A stretch of DNA of 64,000 nucleotides from Neptuniibacter pectenicola (GTDB lineage: Bacteria; Pseudomonadota; Gammaproteobacteria; Pseudomonadales; Balneatricaceae), in contig NZ_LUTS01000002.1 in assembly GCF_001597735.1 (NCBI RefSeq), positions 124,001 through 188,000 of the forward strand, in the 5' to 3' direction. This document shows, in pieces, positions 1 to 9,681 of this stretch. The position numbers and the translations under genes are program-made. The notes beneath the pieces are model-generated. The model saw only the letters and a list, made by a program, of their open reading frames with translations. It was not told the DNA's origin and made no database searches. Position 1 is the stretch's first letter, and each line of letters begins with the position of its first letter.

Positions 1-174
1 GGGTTTGGTGCTGCAGTTGGCTTCTCTCTTGCGTTAATCTTATTTTCGGCCATGCGTGAACGTATTGCTGTAGCGGATGTGCCGGTTCCATTTCAAGGCG
101 CTGCTATTGGCATGGTAACCGCCGGCTTAATGTCGCTAGCCTTTATGGGCTTCACTGGTCTGGTTCAGATCTAG
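1..174 (+). CDS. rsxA: RsxA/RnfA C-terminal fragment (partial at window edge)
   Basis: Open from the first base to the TAG at 172-174, giving the last 57 residues of a hydrophobic protein. The segment [20 protein letters not shown] is typical of the last third of RnfA/RsxA, a six-helix membrane subunit of the Rnf electron-transfer complex that carries electrons between ferredoxin and NAD(H) and, in E. coli, helps reset SoxR. The start lies outside the window. rsxB follows 10 bases after the stop with an intervening GGGAG, so the two are one operon. Identity is supported by the complete rsxBCDGE order that follows. Confidence 0.95.
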   Translation, partial: GFGAAVGFSLALILFSAMRERIAVADVPVPFQGAAIGMVTAGLMSLAFMGFTGLVQI

Positions 175-184
175 GGAGTACATA

Positions 185-784
185 ATGGATTACATCTTAA
201 TTGCCATTCTTGCTCTGTTGGGACTGGCTTTAGCTTTCGGTTTGTTATTAGGCTTTGCCTCAGTCCGTTTTCGGGTTGAAGGCAACCCCATTGTCGAACA
301 AATTGATTCTATCTTGCCGCAGACACAATGTGGCCAGTGTGGTTACCCAGGGTGCCGCCCTTACGCAGAAGCGATTGCCAATGGGGATGCTATCAATAAG
401 TGTCCACCGGGTGGACAAAGCACTGTAGAAGCGTTGGCGGACCTGCTGGATGTAGAGGTTGTGCCTCTGGAAGGCGGGGTTGAAGAGGAACCGGTCAAAA
501 CGGTTGCTTATATCCGTGAAGATGAATGTATTGGCTGTACTAAATGTATTCAGGCATGCCCTGTTGATGCCATTTTAGGTGCGGCAAAACAGATGCATAC
601 CGTGATTGAATCAGAATGTACGGGTTGTGATTTGTGTGTTGAGCCCTGTCCTGTTGATTGTATAGATATGTTACCGATTGAAACGACGCTGAATACCTGG
701 AAATGGGAGATGCCCAAGCCGGGTGTACAACTGATAGTGACTGACCTCCGCGGTGAAGTTTCCGATGAGGAGGCTGCTTTATGA
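185..784 (+). CDS. rsxB: Rnf/Rsx complex ferredoxin subunit B
   Basis: 199 residues. An N-terminal membrane anchor (about residues 3-26) is followed by an Fe-S module with Cys49, Cys52, Cys57 and Cys73 ([10 protein letters not shown]) and two classical 4Fe-4S motifs: Cys115/118/121/125 ([12 protein letters not shown]) and Cys145/148/151/155 ([12 protein letters not shown]). This is the standard RnfB/RsxB layout and the usual gammaproteobacterial length. The protein relays electrons within the membrane-bound Rnf complex. The start ATG follows GGGAGT with good spacing. The end overlaps the rsxC start by four bases, implying translational coupling. Confidence 0.97.
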   Translation: MDYILIAILALLGLALAFGLLLGFASVRFRVEGNPIVEQIDSILPQTQCGQCGYPGCRPYAEAIANGDAINKCPPGGQSTVEALADLLDVEVVPLEGGVEEEPVKTVAYIREDECIGCTKCIQACPVDAILGAAKQMHTVIESECTGCDLCVEPCPVDCIDMLPIETTLNTWKWEMPKPGVQLIVTDLRGEVSDEEAAL

Positions 785-3723
785 GTACACAGTTCTCTTT
801 TCACGGGGGGATACACCCACCTGAAAATAAACAGCGTACTACTGGGCTCGCTATTCAAACTGCACCGATTCCAGCGGAACTTGTCGTGCCGTTGTCGCAG
901 CATATAGGCGCACCCTCCGAAGTGATTGTGTCTGTCGGTGATCGTGTTTTAAAAGGTCAGGTGATCGCTGAAGCGGTTGGACGTATCAGTGTTAATGTTC
1001 ATGCGCCTAGTTCTGGGACCGTTGTTGCTATTGAAAAGCGCGGTGTACCTCATATCTCGGGTATGAAAGCACCTTGTATTGTGATTGAAACAGATGGACA
1101 GGAGCAATGGGTTGATCATCAAGGGTTAGATGATTACGCCGCTATTCCAAAGCAAGCGCTTATCGACTTTATTCGTCACCACGGTATCAGTGGTATGGGC
1201 GGCGCTGGGTTCCCTACGGATGTAAAATTACATTTAGGCGATGATCATATTGTTAATACGCTTGTACTCAATGCTATGGAGTGTGAGCCTTATATTACCG
1301 CCGATGACATGTTGTTGCGCGAGCATGCGGATAATGTGATCAAAGGGATTGAAGTCATTGCTCACCTTCTCAAGCCTCATCATGTCATGATTGGTATTGA
1401 AGATAATAAACCGCAAGCCATTCGTGCCTTAGAGTTGGCGGCTAAAAACACTGACCTTAATTTAGATATTATAGTTGTGCCTACCATCTATCCTTCCGGT
1501 GGTGAAAAACAGTTAATAAAACTACTGACCGGCGTTGAAGTACCGAGCGGTAAGATTCCGGCTGATGTAGGTATTGTTTGTCAAAACGTGGGGACTGCCG
1601 CCGCTATCTATGATGCGGTCTATCATGGGGTCCCCTTGATCTCACGTATTGTTACCTTAGCGGGCGAGGCTTTAACGCATCCGCATAATATGCGCGCGTT
1701 GATCGGTACACCATTGAAAACCTTGCTTGAGACGGCAGGGGTTAATCAACAAGCGTTGTACCGAATCGTTGTCGGTGGGCCTATGATGGGCTTTACCGTA
1801 GACAGTCAGTCTATTCCAATGATTAAGACAACCAACTGTATTATTGCGGCGACCTATGCCGAGATGCCGCCCGCGCCGCCGGCTAACCCCTGTATCCGTT
1901 GCGGTATGTGTGAGCAGGTCTGCCCCGCCGAGTTATTACCTCAGCAACTCTACTGGTTTGCGAAAGGGAAAGAGTTTGAAAAAGCAAAACACCACAATCT
2001 TTTTGATTGTATTGAATGTGGTGCCTGCTCTTACGTATGTCCAAGTAACTTACCTTTGGTTCAGTACTACCGTTATGCGAAAGCGGAGATCCGAGAGGAA
2101 GAAGCGGAACATCGAAAAGCGGATCATGCCCGACAGCGCTTTGAAGCGAGACAGGCACGTTTAGAGCAAGAAAAAATTGAAAAAGAGCTGCGTAGAAAAC
2201 AACGGGCAGAAGAAGCGGCTAAAGCCCAAGCAGTTAAAAAAGACAAAGTGGCAACGCAGCCTGAGACCACACTTGAGGCGTCGGCTGAACCCGATATTAA
2301 AACCCTTAAAACGGCCGCTGCGGTTGCTCGAACGAAATTAAAGAAAGCCCAGAAAGCCTTACAAAATGCAGAAGAAAAAGGGCTTGAAGGGCAGGATAAG
2401 CTAGCCATTACCGTTGCCGAGTTGGCTAAAAAAGCAGAGGCGGCGCAGGCCGCGTATGATCAAGCGCAGAATTTACCTGTTGCAGCACCTGCGGTTGTTG
2501 ATATTAAACAGCTGAAAACCAATGCGGCGGTTGCGCGTACAAAATTAAAGCAAGCAGAAAAAGCACTCGCAAAAGCGGAAGAGAGTGGCGAAGGCGACAT
2601 AGCGGAGCTTAAAGCTAAATTAACCGCACAACAGGCTAAAACTGAAGCCGCTCAGTCTGCGTATGACAAAGCGGAAGCAGGGGATGCCGCATCGTCTCCA
2701 TCAAACGCGGCCTTAGATGAACTTAAAGCCGATATGGATGTCGCTTTAGATAAAGTCAAAAAAGCGCGTAAAGCACTTGAGGTTGCTGTTGCAGGCAACA
2801 GCCCTGCAGTCGAAAAAATGCAGGCTGGGGTGGATAAGCTCCAGTCTAAATATGAAGCGCTTAAAGCCGACTATGAAAAGGCAAACAATCAGCAAACGCC
2901 AGAGCCTGCTGGGCCAACGGTTGAGCAAGTTGCTGAATTAAAAGCCGATGCGGATGCCTTGCATGGCAAGGTCGCTAAAGCGCAGGCGGCACTCGATAAC
3001 GCGATAGCATCAGCCAACCCCGCGGTAGATAAGATGAAAGCAGGGGTCGATAAATTACAGGCTAAATATCTTGATGCTAAAGCACGCTATGATAAAGCGC
3101 AGGCCTCATTGAGTGTTACGGATAATGCCCCACAGTTGGACGCATTAAGCGAAGAGATTACAACGCTGTCGTCTAAAGTTGAAAAAGCCAAACGTGCGTT
3201 AGCGAGTGCCGAAGCATCAGCCAGCCCTGCGGCAGAAAAAATGAAAGCGGGTGTTGAAAAGCTGCAAGCAAAATTAGATGAGTTGACCCAGTCATATAGT
3301 GACGCGGGAGGTGTGCTTGCTAAGCCTGAACCTGTAGACCCTAAAGCACTTAAGCAGCAGGTTTCCATTATGAGAACCAAGCTGAAAAAAGCTCAAGCCG
3401 CATTAGACGATGCTGAAGAGGGCAATTTATCTGAACTTACCGCTGAGGTTGAGCGTCTTACTACTGCCCACGATGAGGCAAAAGCGAGTTTGGATGCCTA
3501 TGAGAGTGTCCAGCTCGATAAAGCCGCTGCCGAAGGGATCGATCTTAAACAGTTAAAAATTGATGCAGCGATGGCTCGAGCGGCGGTGACAAAAGCGGAA
3601 CGCGCTGCGCAAAAAGCGCGAGAAGAACAGTCGGATGACCTGTCAGATATAGAGCAGCAGTTGATCGTTGCCCAACAGGACGCCGAACAATTGAACCAGA
3701 CACTAAGTCGTTTTACCGATTGA
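781..3723 (+). CDS. rsxC: Rnf/Rsx complex subunit C with very long Ala/Lys repeat tail
   Basis: 980 residues, longer than E. coli RsxC (about 740). The first ~440 residues form the conserved core: a biotinyl-lipoyl-like N-terminus, the NADH/FMN-binding Complex1_51K-like region (glycine-rich [10 protein letters not shown]) and two 4Fe-4S motifs, [12 protein letters not shown] near residue 371 and [12 protein letters not shown] near 410. From about residue 440 to the end is a charged, alanine-rich, coiled-coil-like tail built from imperfect repeats of two kinds: one with the core [12 protein letters not shown] and one with [17 protein letters not shown]. Such tails are known in RsxC but vary in length. 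The ATG overlaps rsxB by four bases. The core is the peripheral subunit that contacts NAD(H); the tail's role is unknown. Confidence 0.96.
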   Translation: MSTQFSFHGGIHPPENKQRTTGLAIQTAPIPAELVVPLSQHIGAPSEVIVSVGDRVLKGQVIAEAVGRISVNVHAPSSGTVVAIEKRGVPHISGMKAPCIVIETDGQEQWVDHQGLDDYAAIPKQALIDFIRHHGISGMGGAGFPTDVKLHLGDDHIVNTLVLNAMECEPYITADDMLLREHADNVIKGIEVIAHLLKPHHVMIGIEDNKPQAIRALELAAKNTDLNLDIIVVPTIYPSGGEKQLIKLLTGVEVPSGKIPADVGIVCQNVGTAAAIYDAVYHGVPLISRIVTLAGEALTHPHNMRALIGTPLKTLLETAGVNQQALYRIVVGGPMMGFTVDSQSIPMIKTTNCIIAATYAEMPPAPPANPCIRCGMCEQVCPAELLPQQLYWFAKGKEFEKAKHHNLFDCIECGACSYVCPSNLPLVQYYRYAKAEIREEEAEHRKADHARQRFEARQARLEQEKIEKELRRKQRAEEAAKAQAVKKDKVATQPETTLEASAEPDIKTLKTAAAVARTKLKKAQKALQNAEEKGLEGQDKLAITVAELAKKAEAAQAAYDQAQNLPVAAPAVVDIKQLKTNAAVARTKLKQAEKALAKAEESGEGDIAELKAKLTAQQAKTEAAQSAYDKAEAGDAASSPSNAALDELKADMDVALDKVKKARKALEVAVAGNSPAVEKMQAGVDKLQSKYEALKADYEKANNQQTPEPAGPTVEQVAELKADADALHGKVAKAQAALDNAIASANPAVDKMKAGVDKLQAKYLDAKARYDKAQASLSVTDNAPQLDALSEEITTLSSKVEKAKRALASAEASASPAAEKMKAGVEKLQAKLDELTQSYSDAGGVLAKPEPVDPKALKQQVSIMRTKLKKAQAALDDAEEGNLSELTAEVERLTTAHDEAKASLDAYESVQLDKAAAEGIDLKQLKIDAAMARAAVTKAERAAQKAREEQSDDLSDIEQQLIVAQQDAEQLNQTLSRFTD

Positions 3724-3737
3724 GGAAGATTTAACCA

Positions 3738-4799
3738 ATGGCGCTGATACATACCAGCTCACCTCATCTTCATAAAGCCGTAAACGCCACGGATGTGATG
3801 CGCTTAGTTGTGCTTGCTACACTGCCTGGCCTTGCAGCGATGACGTTCTTTTTTGGCTGGGGAACCTTAATCAATGTGATTTGGGCGTGTTTATTGGCGG
3901 TCGGTTTTGAAGCCATTATTATAAAAATGCGTAAACGGCCATTAGGTTTTTATCTGAAAGATTATAGTGCGCTAGTGACAGGTCTGTTATTGGGGTTAGC
4001 GCTACCGCCTTTTGCGCCGTGGTGGGTCATGGTGGTTGGGGTCTTTGTAGCGATCGTGATCGCTAAGCACTTATATGGTGGCTTAGGTCAAAATCCATTT
4101 AATCCAGCAATGGTTGCTTATGCGCTTCTGCTGATCTCTTTTCCTGTCGTCATGACCAGTTGGACACAACCCTTCTTAATGGTGGATGATGGGCAAAGCT
4201 GGAATGTCATGGGCTTCATTGACACCTTTAAACTTATTTTTGCAGGTATTGAACCGCCCATGATTGATAGCTTTTCGGGGGCAACACCGTTGGATGCGAT
4301 GCGTCATCGTGGCGGTCAAACAACCGAAGAGGTTTGGGCAAATGTGCCTGTGCTTGCTCAAGGTATGGGTGCTTGGCATGCGGTGAGTGCTGCCTACTTT
4401 ATGGGCGGCGTGTTCCTTATTTATCGGAAGGTATTAACGGTCCATACACCGCTCGCTATTCTCGCTACGTTAGGGGGTGTTGCATCCATCTTTTATGCCA
4501 TAGACCCTTATCAATTTGCAGATCCGTTTTTCCACCTGACTGCCGGGGCTACGATGTTAGGTGCGTTTTTTATCGCAACGGACCCCGTAACGTCGGCGAC
4601 CAGTAACAAAGGTAAGGTTGTCTACGGAATAGGTATTGGTCTTTTAATTTTTGTTATACGTGATTGGGGTGGTTACCCCGATGCCGTTGCTTTTGCGGTT
4701 TTGTTAATGAACCTCTCTGCACCGTTTATTGATCAATATACACAGCCTCGTTCTTATGGCCATGCTAAGGCTAAACGCGGCATGAAGGGGGGCGCATAA
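3738..4799 (+). CDS. rsxD: Rnf/Rsx complex membrane subunit D (flavoprotein)
   Basis: 353 residues, strongly hydrophobic with about eight to ten membrane helices, matching the RnfD/NqrB family length. The motif FSGATPLDA near residue 183 contains the threonine that carries covalently bound FMN in RnfD/NqrB proteins. GQNPFNPAM in the middle is a conserved family motif. The gene starts 14 bases after rsxC behind a GGAAGA Shine-Dalgarno sequence and its stop overlaps the rsxG start by one base. The subunit takes part in electron transfer across the membrane coupled to ion movement. Confidence 0.96.
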   Translation: MALIHTSSPHLHKAVNATDVMRLVVLATLPGLAAMTFFFGWGTLINVIWACLLAVGFEAIIIKMRKRPLGFYLKDYSALVTGLLLGLALPPFAPWWVMVVGVFVAIVIAKHLYGGLGQNPFNPAMVAYALLLISFPVVMTSWTQPFLMVDDGQSWNVMGFIDTFKLIFAGIEPPMIDSFSGATPLDAMRHRGGQTTEEVWANVPVLAQGMGAWHAVSAAYFMGGVFLIYRKVLTVHTPLAILATLGGVASIFYAIDPYQFADPFFHLTAGATMLGAFFIATDPVTSATSNKGKVVYGIGIGLLIFVIRDWGGYPDAVAFAVLLMNLSAPFIDQYTQPRSYGHAKAKRGMKGGA

Positions 4800-5446
4800 T
4801 GCAGATGTGGAGTGCACTTCGTACCAGTACTTTTGCGATTAGCTTATTTGCGGTGGTGTGTGCTGCTGTTATCGCGACCACACAAGTAACAACGGTAGAT
4901 CGTATTGCGCAGAATGAGCGGACACAAAAAGCCAAAGCGTTGTATGACATTATTCCCCGTTCTTTAATCGATAATGATCTACTTGAAGATACGATTCAGA
5001 TTGTCGCCCCTCGCTTGCAGGGTCATTCGAATCCGGTGTCAGTGTATCGTGCGCGTAAAGATGGGCGTGTTACCGCCGTTATCCTACCGCTTGTTGCGCC
5101 CGATGGTTATAGTGGAGCTATTACCTTAATCGCCGGTGTGTATGCAGATGGTTCTGTGGCGGGTGTTCGTGTTTTGACACATAAAGAAACCCCCGGTTTA
5201 GGCGATAAGGTTGATATTAAAAAGTCTAATTGGATATATAACTTCAATGGCTTATCCAAACAGGGTGAAAAGGATTCGCGCTGGGCGGTACAGAAAGATG
5301 GCGGTGATTTTGACCAGTTTACGGGTGCAACGATTACACCGAGAGCGGTGGTTGGCGCAGTGTCGCGCGCGCTTGATTATTTTGCGCAACACCGTACCGA
5401 ATTGTTAGATCTAACAGCAGACGAGTCTGTAGAGGTAACTAACTAA
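4799..5446 (+). CDS. rsxG: Rnf/Rsx complex periplasmic flavoprotein subunit G
   Basis: 215 residues. One N-terminal membrane helix (about residues 10-29) anchors a periplasmic FMN_bind domain. The motif [12 protein letters not shown] around residue 178 contains the threonine to which FMN is attached by phosphoester in RnfG/Nqr[12 protein letters not shown] is another family signature. The gene overlaps rsxD by one base (TAATG) and touches rsxE the same way, so all are translated from one message. Flavin attachment would need an ApbE enzyme, which is not in the window. Confidence 0.96.
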   Translation: MQMWSALRTSTFAISLFAVVCAAVIATTQVTTVDRIAQNERTQKAKALYDIIPRSLIDNDLLEDTIQIVAPRLQGHSNPVSVYRARKDGRVTAVILPLVAPDGYSGAITLIAGVYADGSVAGVRVLTHKETPGLGDKVDIKKSNWIYNFNGLSKQGEKDSRWAVQKDGGDFDQFTGATITPRAVVGAVSRALDYFAQHRTELLDLTADESVEVTN

Positions 5447-6141
5447 TGGCAGCTGATTATAAAAAAATAACCCATGATGGATTATGGGGAAATAATCCGG
5501 CACTCGTACAGTTGCTAGGTTTATGCCCCCTTTTGGCGGTCACCGGCTCGGTTGTCAATGCGATTGGCTTAGGTCTAGCAAGTACGCTGGTACTGATGGG
5601 GTCTAACCTGACAGTGTCTGCTTTTCGTAAGTTTGTTCCCGATGCGGTTCGTCTTCCTATCTTCGTTATGATTATTGCGTCATTTGTAACGGCGATCGAG
5701 CTGCTTATGAAGGCCTTTACCTATGAACTTTATCTTATTCTAGGGATTTTCATTCCACTGATTGTGACTAACTGTGCCATTATGGGGCGTGCCGATGCCT
5801 TCGCGTGTAAAAATCCAGTTAAAGCCTCATTGCTTGATGGTTTTATGATGGGGCTTGGCTTTACCGCCGTGTTGGTTGTGCTTGGCGCAATGAGAGAGTC
5901 CTTAGGTTTGGGGACGCTGTTCAGCGATATGCACCTTCTATTTGGCCCTATGGCAGAAGGCTGGAAAATCACGTTGATAGAAGATTATCCTGGCTTCCTT
6001 TTCGCAATCTTGCCTCCCGGTGCATTTGTCGGCATGGGGTTAATTATTGCGCTTAAAAATATTATTGATGCGCGCATTAAGGCGCGTAAAGTTGAACCTG
6101 ATGTCGGTGCGCGCCCTGAGCGCGTCCGTGTTACAGGATGA
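5446..6141 (+). CDS. rsxE: Rnf/Rsx complex membrane subunit E
   Basis: 231 residues with about six membrane segments. [20 protein letters not shown] near the N-terminus and the [15 protein letters not shown] segment carry the conserved cysteines of the RnfE/NqrD family, where an Fe-S cluster sits in the membrane between RnfA and RnfE. It is the last gene of the rsx set. In many gammaproteobacteria nth follows directly; here two signalling genes come first. No clear terminator is visible in the 108-base gap that follows. Confidence 0.96.
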   Translation: MAADYKKITHDGLWGNNPALVQLLGLCPLLAVTGSVVNAIGLGLASTLVLMGSNLTVSAFRKFVPDAVRLPIFVMIIASFVTAIELLMKAFTYELYLILGIFIPLIVTNCAIMGRADAFACKNPVKASLLDGFMMGLGFTAVLVVLGAMRESLGLGTLFSDMHLLFGPMAEGWKITLIEDYPGFLFAILPPGAFVGMGLIIALKNIIDARIKARKVEPDVGARPERVRVTG

Positions 6142-6249
6142 GAGGACAGTATAAAATATACTCAGTGGTAATTGTGTTCTCTCTATGTATCCTTTAGGCT
6201 TTGTGTTTGAAAAAAAGCATTTTCTTAATGTTGTAGCTAAGGGTGTGAT

Positions 6250-7230
6250 GTGAGCCAACCTGTATCGGTTGTTATTTGTGATGATTCTCGTTTAGCACGT
6301 AAACAAATGGCCTCTGTCCTTCGGGGGTGGAATGTTGAAGTTACGTTTGCTGAACATGGTTTAGAAGGGCTTGAAGCCGTCCGTGCGGGGAAGGGGGATA
6401 TACTATTTCTTGATTTAACGATGCCGATTATGGATGGTTATCAAGTTTTAGAACGTATTCGCAAAGATGACTTACCCACCATGGTTATTGTCATATCCGG
6501 TGATGTACAGGCCGAGGCAAGAGAGCGTGTGTTGGCATTGGGCGCGCTTGAGTTTATTCGTAAACCAACAACCTCTGAAGATATCGCTGAAGTTTTAAAC
6601 CGTTTTGGCTTACTCACTGAGTTGGAAGGCACAACAGCGCCCTCCGTTGAAGCTGAAGCGGAGATAGACCTACCTGAATATTACAAAGAGATCGCAAACG
6701 TGGCGATGGGGCAAGCAGGTGAAATGCTGGCTCGATTGCTGAATACATTTGTTCATCTCCCCATTCCTATTGTCAGTATGGTTGACCCACAAAGTTTACA
6801 AGATCGGCTTATGACCGCGAAAGACAGCGAGTATGAGCTGGTCAGTCAAGGCTTTATTGGTGGAGGTGTTGCTGGCGAGGCATTTTTACTGCTGGAAAAA
6901 AGTAACTTAGATAAAGTCGCCACCCTGATGGACCTCCACGATGGGGGGGAATTTAGGACATCTGAGCTGCTTATGTCGTTATCGAATGCGCTGATCGGTG
7001 CGTTCCTCACCAGTTTTTCTAAACAAATTGATATCGTATTTAGTAAAGCCACACCCCATATTTTACGTGATTTTATCGGTTTTAATGAGCAGGCTGAGCA
7101 TTGGGATAAAAGTCTGATGATTACGATTGATTATCAGATGAATGAACATGATACACAGTGTGAACTTATGTTAGTTTTTACACAGGACTCATTAGTTAAA
7201 TTACAAAACATAGCGAGCTACTTCTCATGA
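6250..7230 (+). CDS. Response regulator: receiver domain fused to CheC-like domain
   Basis: 326 residues from a GTG start (the ATG two bases earlier reads straight into a stop). Residues 4-120 are a receiver domain with Asp11/Asp12, phospho-acceptor Asp55 in LFLDLTMP and Lys105 in FIRKP. Residues ~135-325 resemble CheC/CheX-type CheY phosphatases: the first helix has the ExxN signature (EIANVAMG) with a proline about 22 residues on, while the matching second helix (ELLMSLSNALIG) has serine where the catalytic glutamate is expected. It overlaps the next gene, a diguanylate cyclase, by four bases, so it probably works with that enzyme. Inference: a self-dephosphorylating receiver that controls the partner cyclase. 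No histidine kinase is adjacent. Confidence 0.82.
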   Translation: MSQPVSVVICDDSRLARKQMASVLRGWNVEVTFAEHGLEGLEAVRAGKGDILFLDLTMPIMDGYQVLERIRKDDLPTMVIVISGDVQAEARERVLALGALEFIRKPTTSEDIAEVLNRFGLLTELEGTTAPSVEAEAEIDLPEYYKEIANVAMGQAGEMLARLLNTFVHLPIPIVSMVDPQSLQDRLMTAKDSEYELVSQGFIGGGVAGEAFLLLEKSNLDKVATLMDLHDGGEFRTSELLMSLSNALIGAFLTSFSKQIDIVFSKATPHILRDFIGFNEQAEHWDKSLMITIDYQMNEHDTQCELMLVFTQDSLVKLQNIASYFS

Positions 7231-8189
7231 ATGGGACAGCCTTAGATGAGATCGATGATTTACATTGGACGCTGGGATTAATTCAGAATTTGGAAGTAGG
7301 TTTAGTTGTTGTTGATCGAAAAGCCTGCATAAAACTTTGGAATGGCTTTATGGCAAACCACTCGGGGTTGCCTGCTCAAGATGTGGTAGGGGAAAAGCTG
7401 TTTGATAAATTTCCTGACCTGCCTACGCACTGGCTACATCAAAAACTTGAAACTGTTTTTTTATTAAGAAACCCTGCTTACATTTCGTGGGAGCAGCGCC
7501 CCTACCTTTTTAACTTTAAGAATAACCGTCCGATTACCGGTTATTCTAAATTTATGTATCAAAATATAACCTTAATTCCGCTGACATCCCCGACAGGGGA
7601 TGTGGATCATATTGGCATTTTGATTTATGACGTAACGGATACGGCTACCGGCCAGATTGCCTTAGAAAATGCTAACCAGAAGTTAAAAAAATTGAGCCGT
7701 GAAGACAGGCTGACCGGTTTAAATAATCGGGGTTATTGGGAAGAGTGTTTAAATCGCGAATTTGAGCGTTATAACCGGACGGAGTTAGTCAGTTCCTTAG
7801 TGATGTTTGATATTGATCACTTTAAAAAAGTGAATGATACCTATGGCCATCAAGCGGGGGATGAAGTTATTCGTGCCATCTCTCAGGCTCTTCAGATACA
7901 AGCTCGAAAGACTGATATTGCAGGACGGTATGGCGGTGAAGAGTTTGGTGCGGTGTTAACCGGCACCGACGGCGTAAACGCTATGATCTTTGCGGAACGG
8001 TTGCGTGCAAATGTCGAATCACTTTTGGTTAAACATGGTGAGTATCAGATTAACTGTACGATTAGTTTAGGTGTATCTGAACTTAATGAGGATGTTGAGA
8101 GTGCAACCGCGTGGTTAGAGCAAGCGGATAAAGCGCTGTATCAATCTAAACAAAATGGCCGAAATGGGGTAACGCTTTTTAGCGTATAA
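7227..8189 (+). CDS. PAS-GGDEF diguanylate cyclase
   Basis: 320 residues. Residues ~15-140 are a PAS-like sensor domain without membrane helices; ~155-318 are a GGDEF domain making c-di-GMP from two GTP. The active-site loop is GGEEF at about residues 236-240, and RKTD lies exactly five residues upstream, matching the RxxD product-inhibition I-site. The enzyme is therefore probably active and feedback inhibited. It is soluble, and its ATG overlaps the receiver-CheC gene by four bases, which points to a two-gene signalling unit set between the Rnf operon and nth. Confidence 0.92.
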   Translation: MNGTALDEIDDLHWTLGLIQNLEVGLVVVDRKACIKLWNGFMANHSGLPAQDVVGEKLFDKFPDLPTHWLHQKLETVFLLRNPAYISWEQRPYLFNFKNNRPITGYSKFMYQNITLIPLTSPTGDVDHIGILIYDVTDTATGQIALENANQKLKKLSREDRLTGLNNRGYWEECLNREFERYNRTELVSSLVMFDIDHFKKVNDTYGHQAGDEVIRAISQALQIQARKTDIAGRYGGEEFGAVLTGTDGVNAMIFAERLRANVESLLVKHGEYQINCTISLGVSELNEDVESATAWLEQADKALYQSKQNGRNGVTLFSV

Positions 8190-8213
8190 CCGTTTTGCGA
8201 TCGACCTTACATA

Positions 8214-8849
8214 ATGAATAAGCAAAAACGATACGAAATTTTTTCTCGCTGGCGAGATGATAATCCACATCCGACAACTGAGCTTGAATATAGCTCCCCC
8301 TTTGAATTACTTATTGCGGTCATTTTATCGGCACAGGCCACCGATGTGGGTGTCAATAAGGCTACCCGTAAGTTATATCCGGTTGCTAATACCCCGCAAG
8401 CTATCTATGACTTGGGTGTGGATGGCCTAAAGGAATACATCAAAACGATTGGTCTGTTTAATGCTAAAGCAGAGAATGTAATCAAGACATGCCAAATGCT
8501 GGTGGAGCTGCATGACTCTGTTGTGCCAGATACACGTGAAGCGCTAGAGGCGTTGCCGGGTGTGGGGCGTAAAACAGCTAATGTGGTTTTAAATACAGCG
8601 TTTGGGCAGCCAACTATGGCGGTCGATACGCATATCTTTAGGGTGTCTAATCGTACGAAGATTGCGCCGGGAAAAAATGTTAATGAGGTTGAACAGAAGC
8701 TCATGCGTTTTATTCCTAAGGCGTTTATTTTAGATGCTCACCACTGGCTAATACTACATGGGCGTTATGTTTGCGTTGCGAGAAAGCCCAAATGTGGGGC
8801 GTGTATGATTGAAGATCTATGCGAATTTAAAGATAAAACCGAGATTTAA
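8214..8849 (+). CDS. nth: Endonuclease III (DNA glycosylase/AP lyase)
   Basis: 211 residues, the same length as E. coli Nth. The helix-hairpin-helix LPGVGRKTANVVLN contains the catalytic lysine, and VDTHIFRVSNR contains the catalytic aspartate. The C-terminus has the 4Fe-4S motif C-x6-C-x2-C-x5-C (CVARKPKCGACMIEDLC). The enzyme removes oxidised pyrimidines and cleaves abasic sites. nth is a classical neighbour of rsx/rnf operons; here it is 24 bases after the diguanylate cyclase and may be cotranscribed. No canonical terminator follows, but a long AT-rich palindrome lies about 260 bases downstream. Confidence 0.97.
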   Translation: MNKQKRYEIFSRWRDDNPHPTTELEYSSPFELLIAVILSAQATDVGVNKATRKLYPVANTPQAIYDLGVDGLKEYIKTIGLFNAKAENVIKTCQMLVELHDSVVPDTREALEALPGVGRKTANVVLNTAFGQPTMAVDTHIFRVSNRTKIAPGKNVNEVEQKLMRFIPKAFILDAHHWLILHGRYVCVARKPKCGACMIEDLCEFKDKTEI

Positions 8850-9349
8850 AACGCTTTTTCTCAGTTAGCGTTCTTATCTAAATATCTTTCGAGCTTTATA
8901 GGTATAACGGCTTGATTTAATAGAGATATAGATTCCCTCCAAAATAGAGATTTAAGTTACCCCATTTATCTGTGTATAAGTTGTTGGATAAGTTTTGGGT
9001 AGATTGCTGTAAGGCTGATGGTATCAGGGTTTAAGCCTTTTGGTGTTTATATGATCTTTTTTTAAAGTTTATTAAAATCAACAAGTTATAATTTTATGGG
9101 GTTGAATATTAAAAAATGATCATTTTTTATCCCCAAAAAATATTATACGATTTAGGTGTGGATTTAATTTTTTTATCTTGACTTTTTAGATGCTAGAAAC
9201 GATCGGTTATACATGAAAAGTATGTCCTCACATTCTGCTTTTTACGTGCGCTAGGTATAGGGTTTTGTTAGCAACGTTGAGGGGCGCAGGAGGGAGGAGT
9301 AACTTCCGTATTTGAGGGTTAGAAAACCGCAGGGTTAAAGGTCGATAAT
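8850..9349. other. 500-base AT-rich non-coding region
   Basis: No credible gene or tRNA is visible between nth and the GIY-YIG gene. The centre is very AT-rich. It contains TGTGTATAA (8971-8979), which fits the reverse DnaA-box consensus TGTGNATAA, and three weaker look-alikes: GTTGGATAA (8983-8991), TTATCCCCA (9127-9135) and TGTGGATTT (9157-9165). It also contains a 20-base perfect palindrome at 9110-9129. The function is unknown; a role in replication is only a possibility because dnaA, dnaN, mioC and mnmG are all absent from the surroundings. Confidence 0.6.
9110..9129. other. 20-base perfect palindrome in AT-rich region
   Basis: The sequence reads TAAAAAATGATCATTTTTTA on both strands, with a GATC at the centre. 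It has no loop, so it would make a poor hairpin with a loop taken from its own core, but the A and T tracts could act as a bidirectional rho-independent terminator or as a binding site for a dimeric protein. It lies about 260 bases after nth and 220 before the next gene. Confidence 0.5.
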
Positions 9350-9607
9350 TTGAGTAGTTGGTATGTTTATATAGTGGAGTGTGTTGATGGCACATTATAT
9401 ACCGGAGTAACGACCGATCTTCAGCGTCGCTTGCGCCAGCATAACGGCGATTTAGTGGGCGGTGCTAAATATACACAGGTCAGGCGACCGGTCCGTATAG
9501 TGTGGAATGAGTCGCAACAGAACCGGTCGGCAGCTTGCCAGCGAGAAGCTGCGATCAAAAAGCTCTCCCGGTCTGATAAGTTAGCGCTTGTTAAACAGTA
9601 TAATTGA
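9350..9607 (+). CDS. GIY-YIG nuclease superfamily protein (YhbQ/UPF0213-like)
   Basis: 85 residues. The short motif WYVYIVECVDGTLYTGVT near the N-terminus is the GIY-YIG signature (YVY...YTG), followed by the conserved arginine in RRLRQHN and by the asparagine/glutamate region (WNESQQNRSAACQREAAIKK). Length and sequence match the small single-domain UPF0213 group, which are thought to act on DNA ends or structured DNA. The best start is the TTG at 9350; no in-frame ATG exists near the N-terminus. It stands alone and converges on ccoG. Confidence 0.85.
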   Translation: MSSWYVYIVECVDGTLYTGVTTDLQRRLRQHNGDLVGGAKYTQVRRPVRIVWNESQQNRSAACQREAAIKKLSRSDKLALVKQYN

Positions 9608-9662
9608 TGCTTATGACTCACCTTAGGTTGAGGTAACTACTCGACGCCTACGGAGCAGTAAA

Positions 9663-9681
9663 CCCCTTACTTAGTAAGGGG
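9663..9681. other. Perfect inverted repeat over the ccoG stop
   Basis: CCCCTTAC-TTA-GTAAGGGG is an 8-bp perfect stem with a three-base loop, covering the ccoG stop codon in the gap between two convergent genes. Neither strand has a strong run of U after the stem, so it may be a weak bidirectional terminator or simply a 3'-end stabilising hairpin. Confidence 0.4.

Noticed and set aside
8850-9349. Chromosomal replication origin
   Set aside because: Only one DnaA box fits the consensus, and none of dnaA, dnaN, gyrB, mnmG or mioC is close by.
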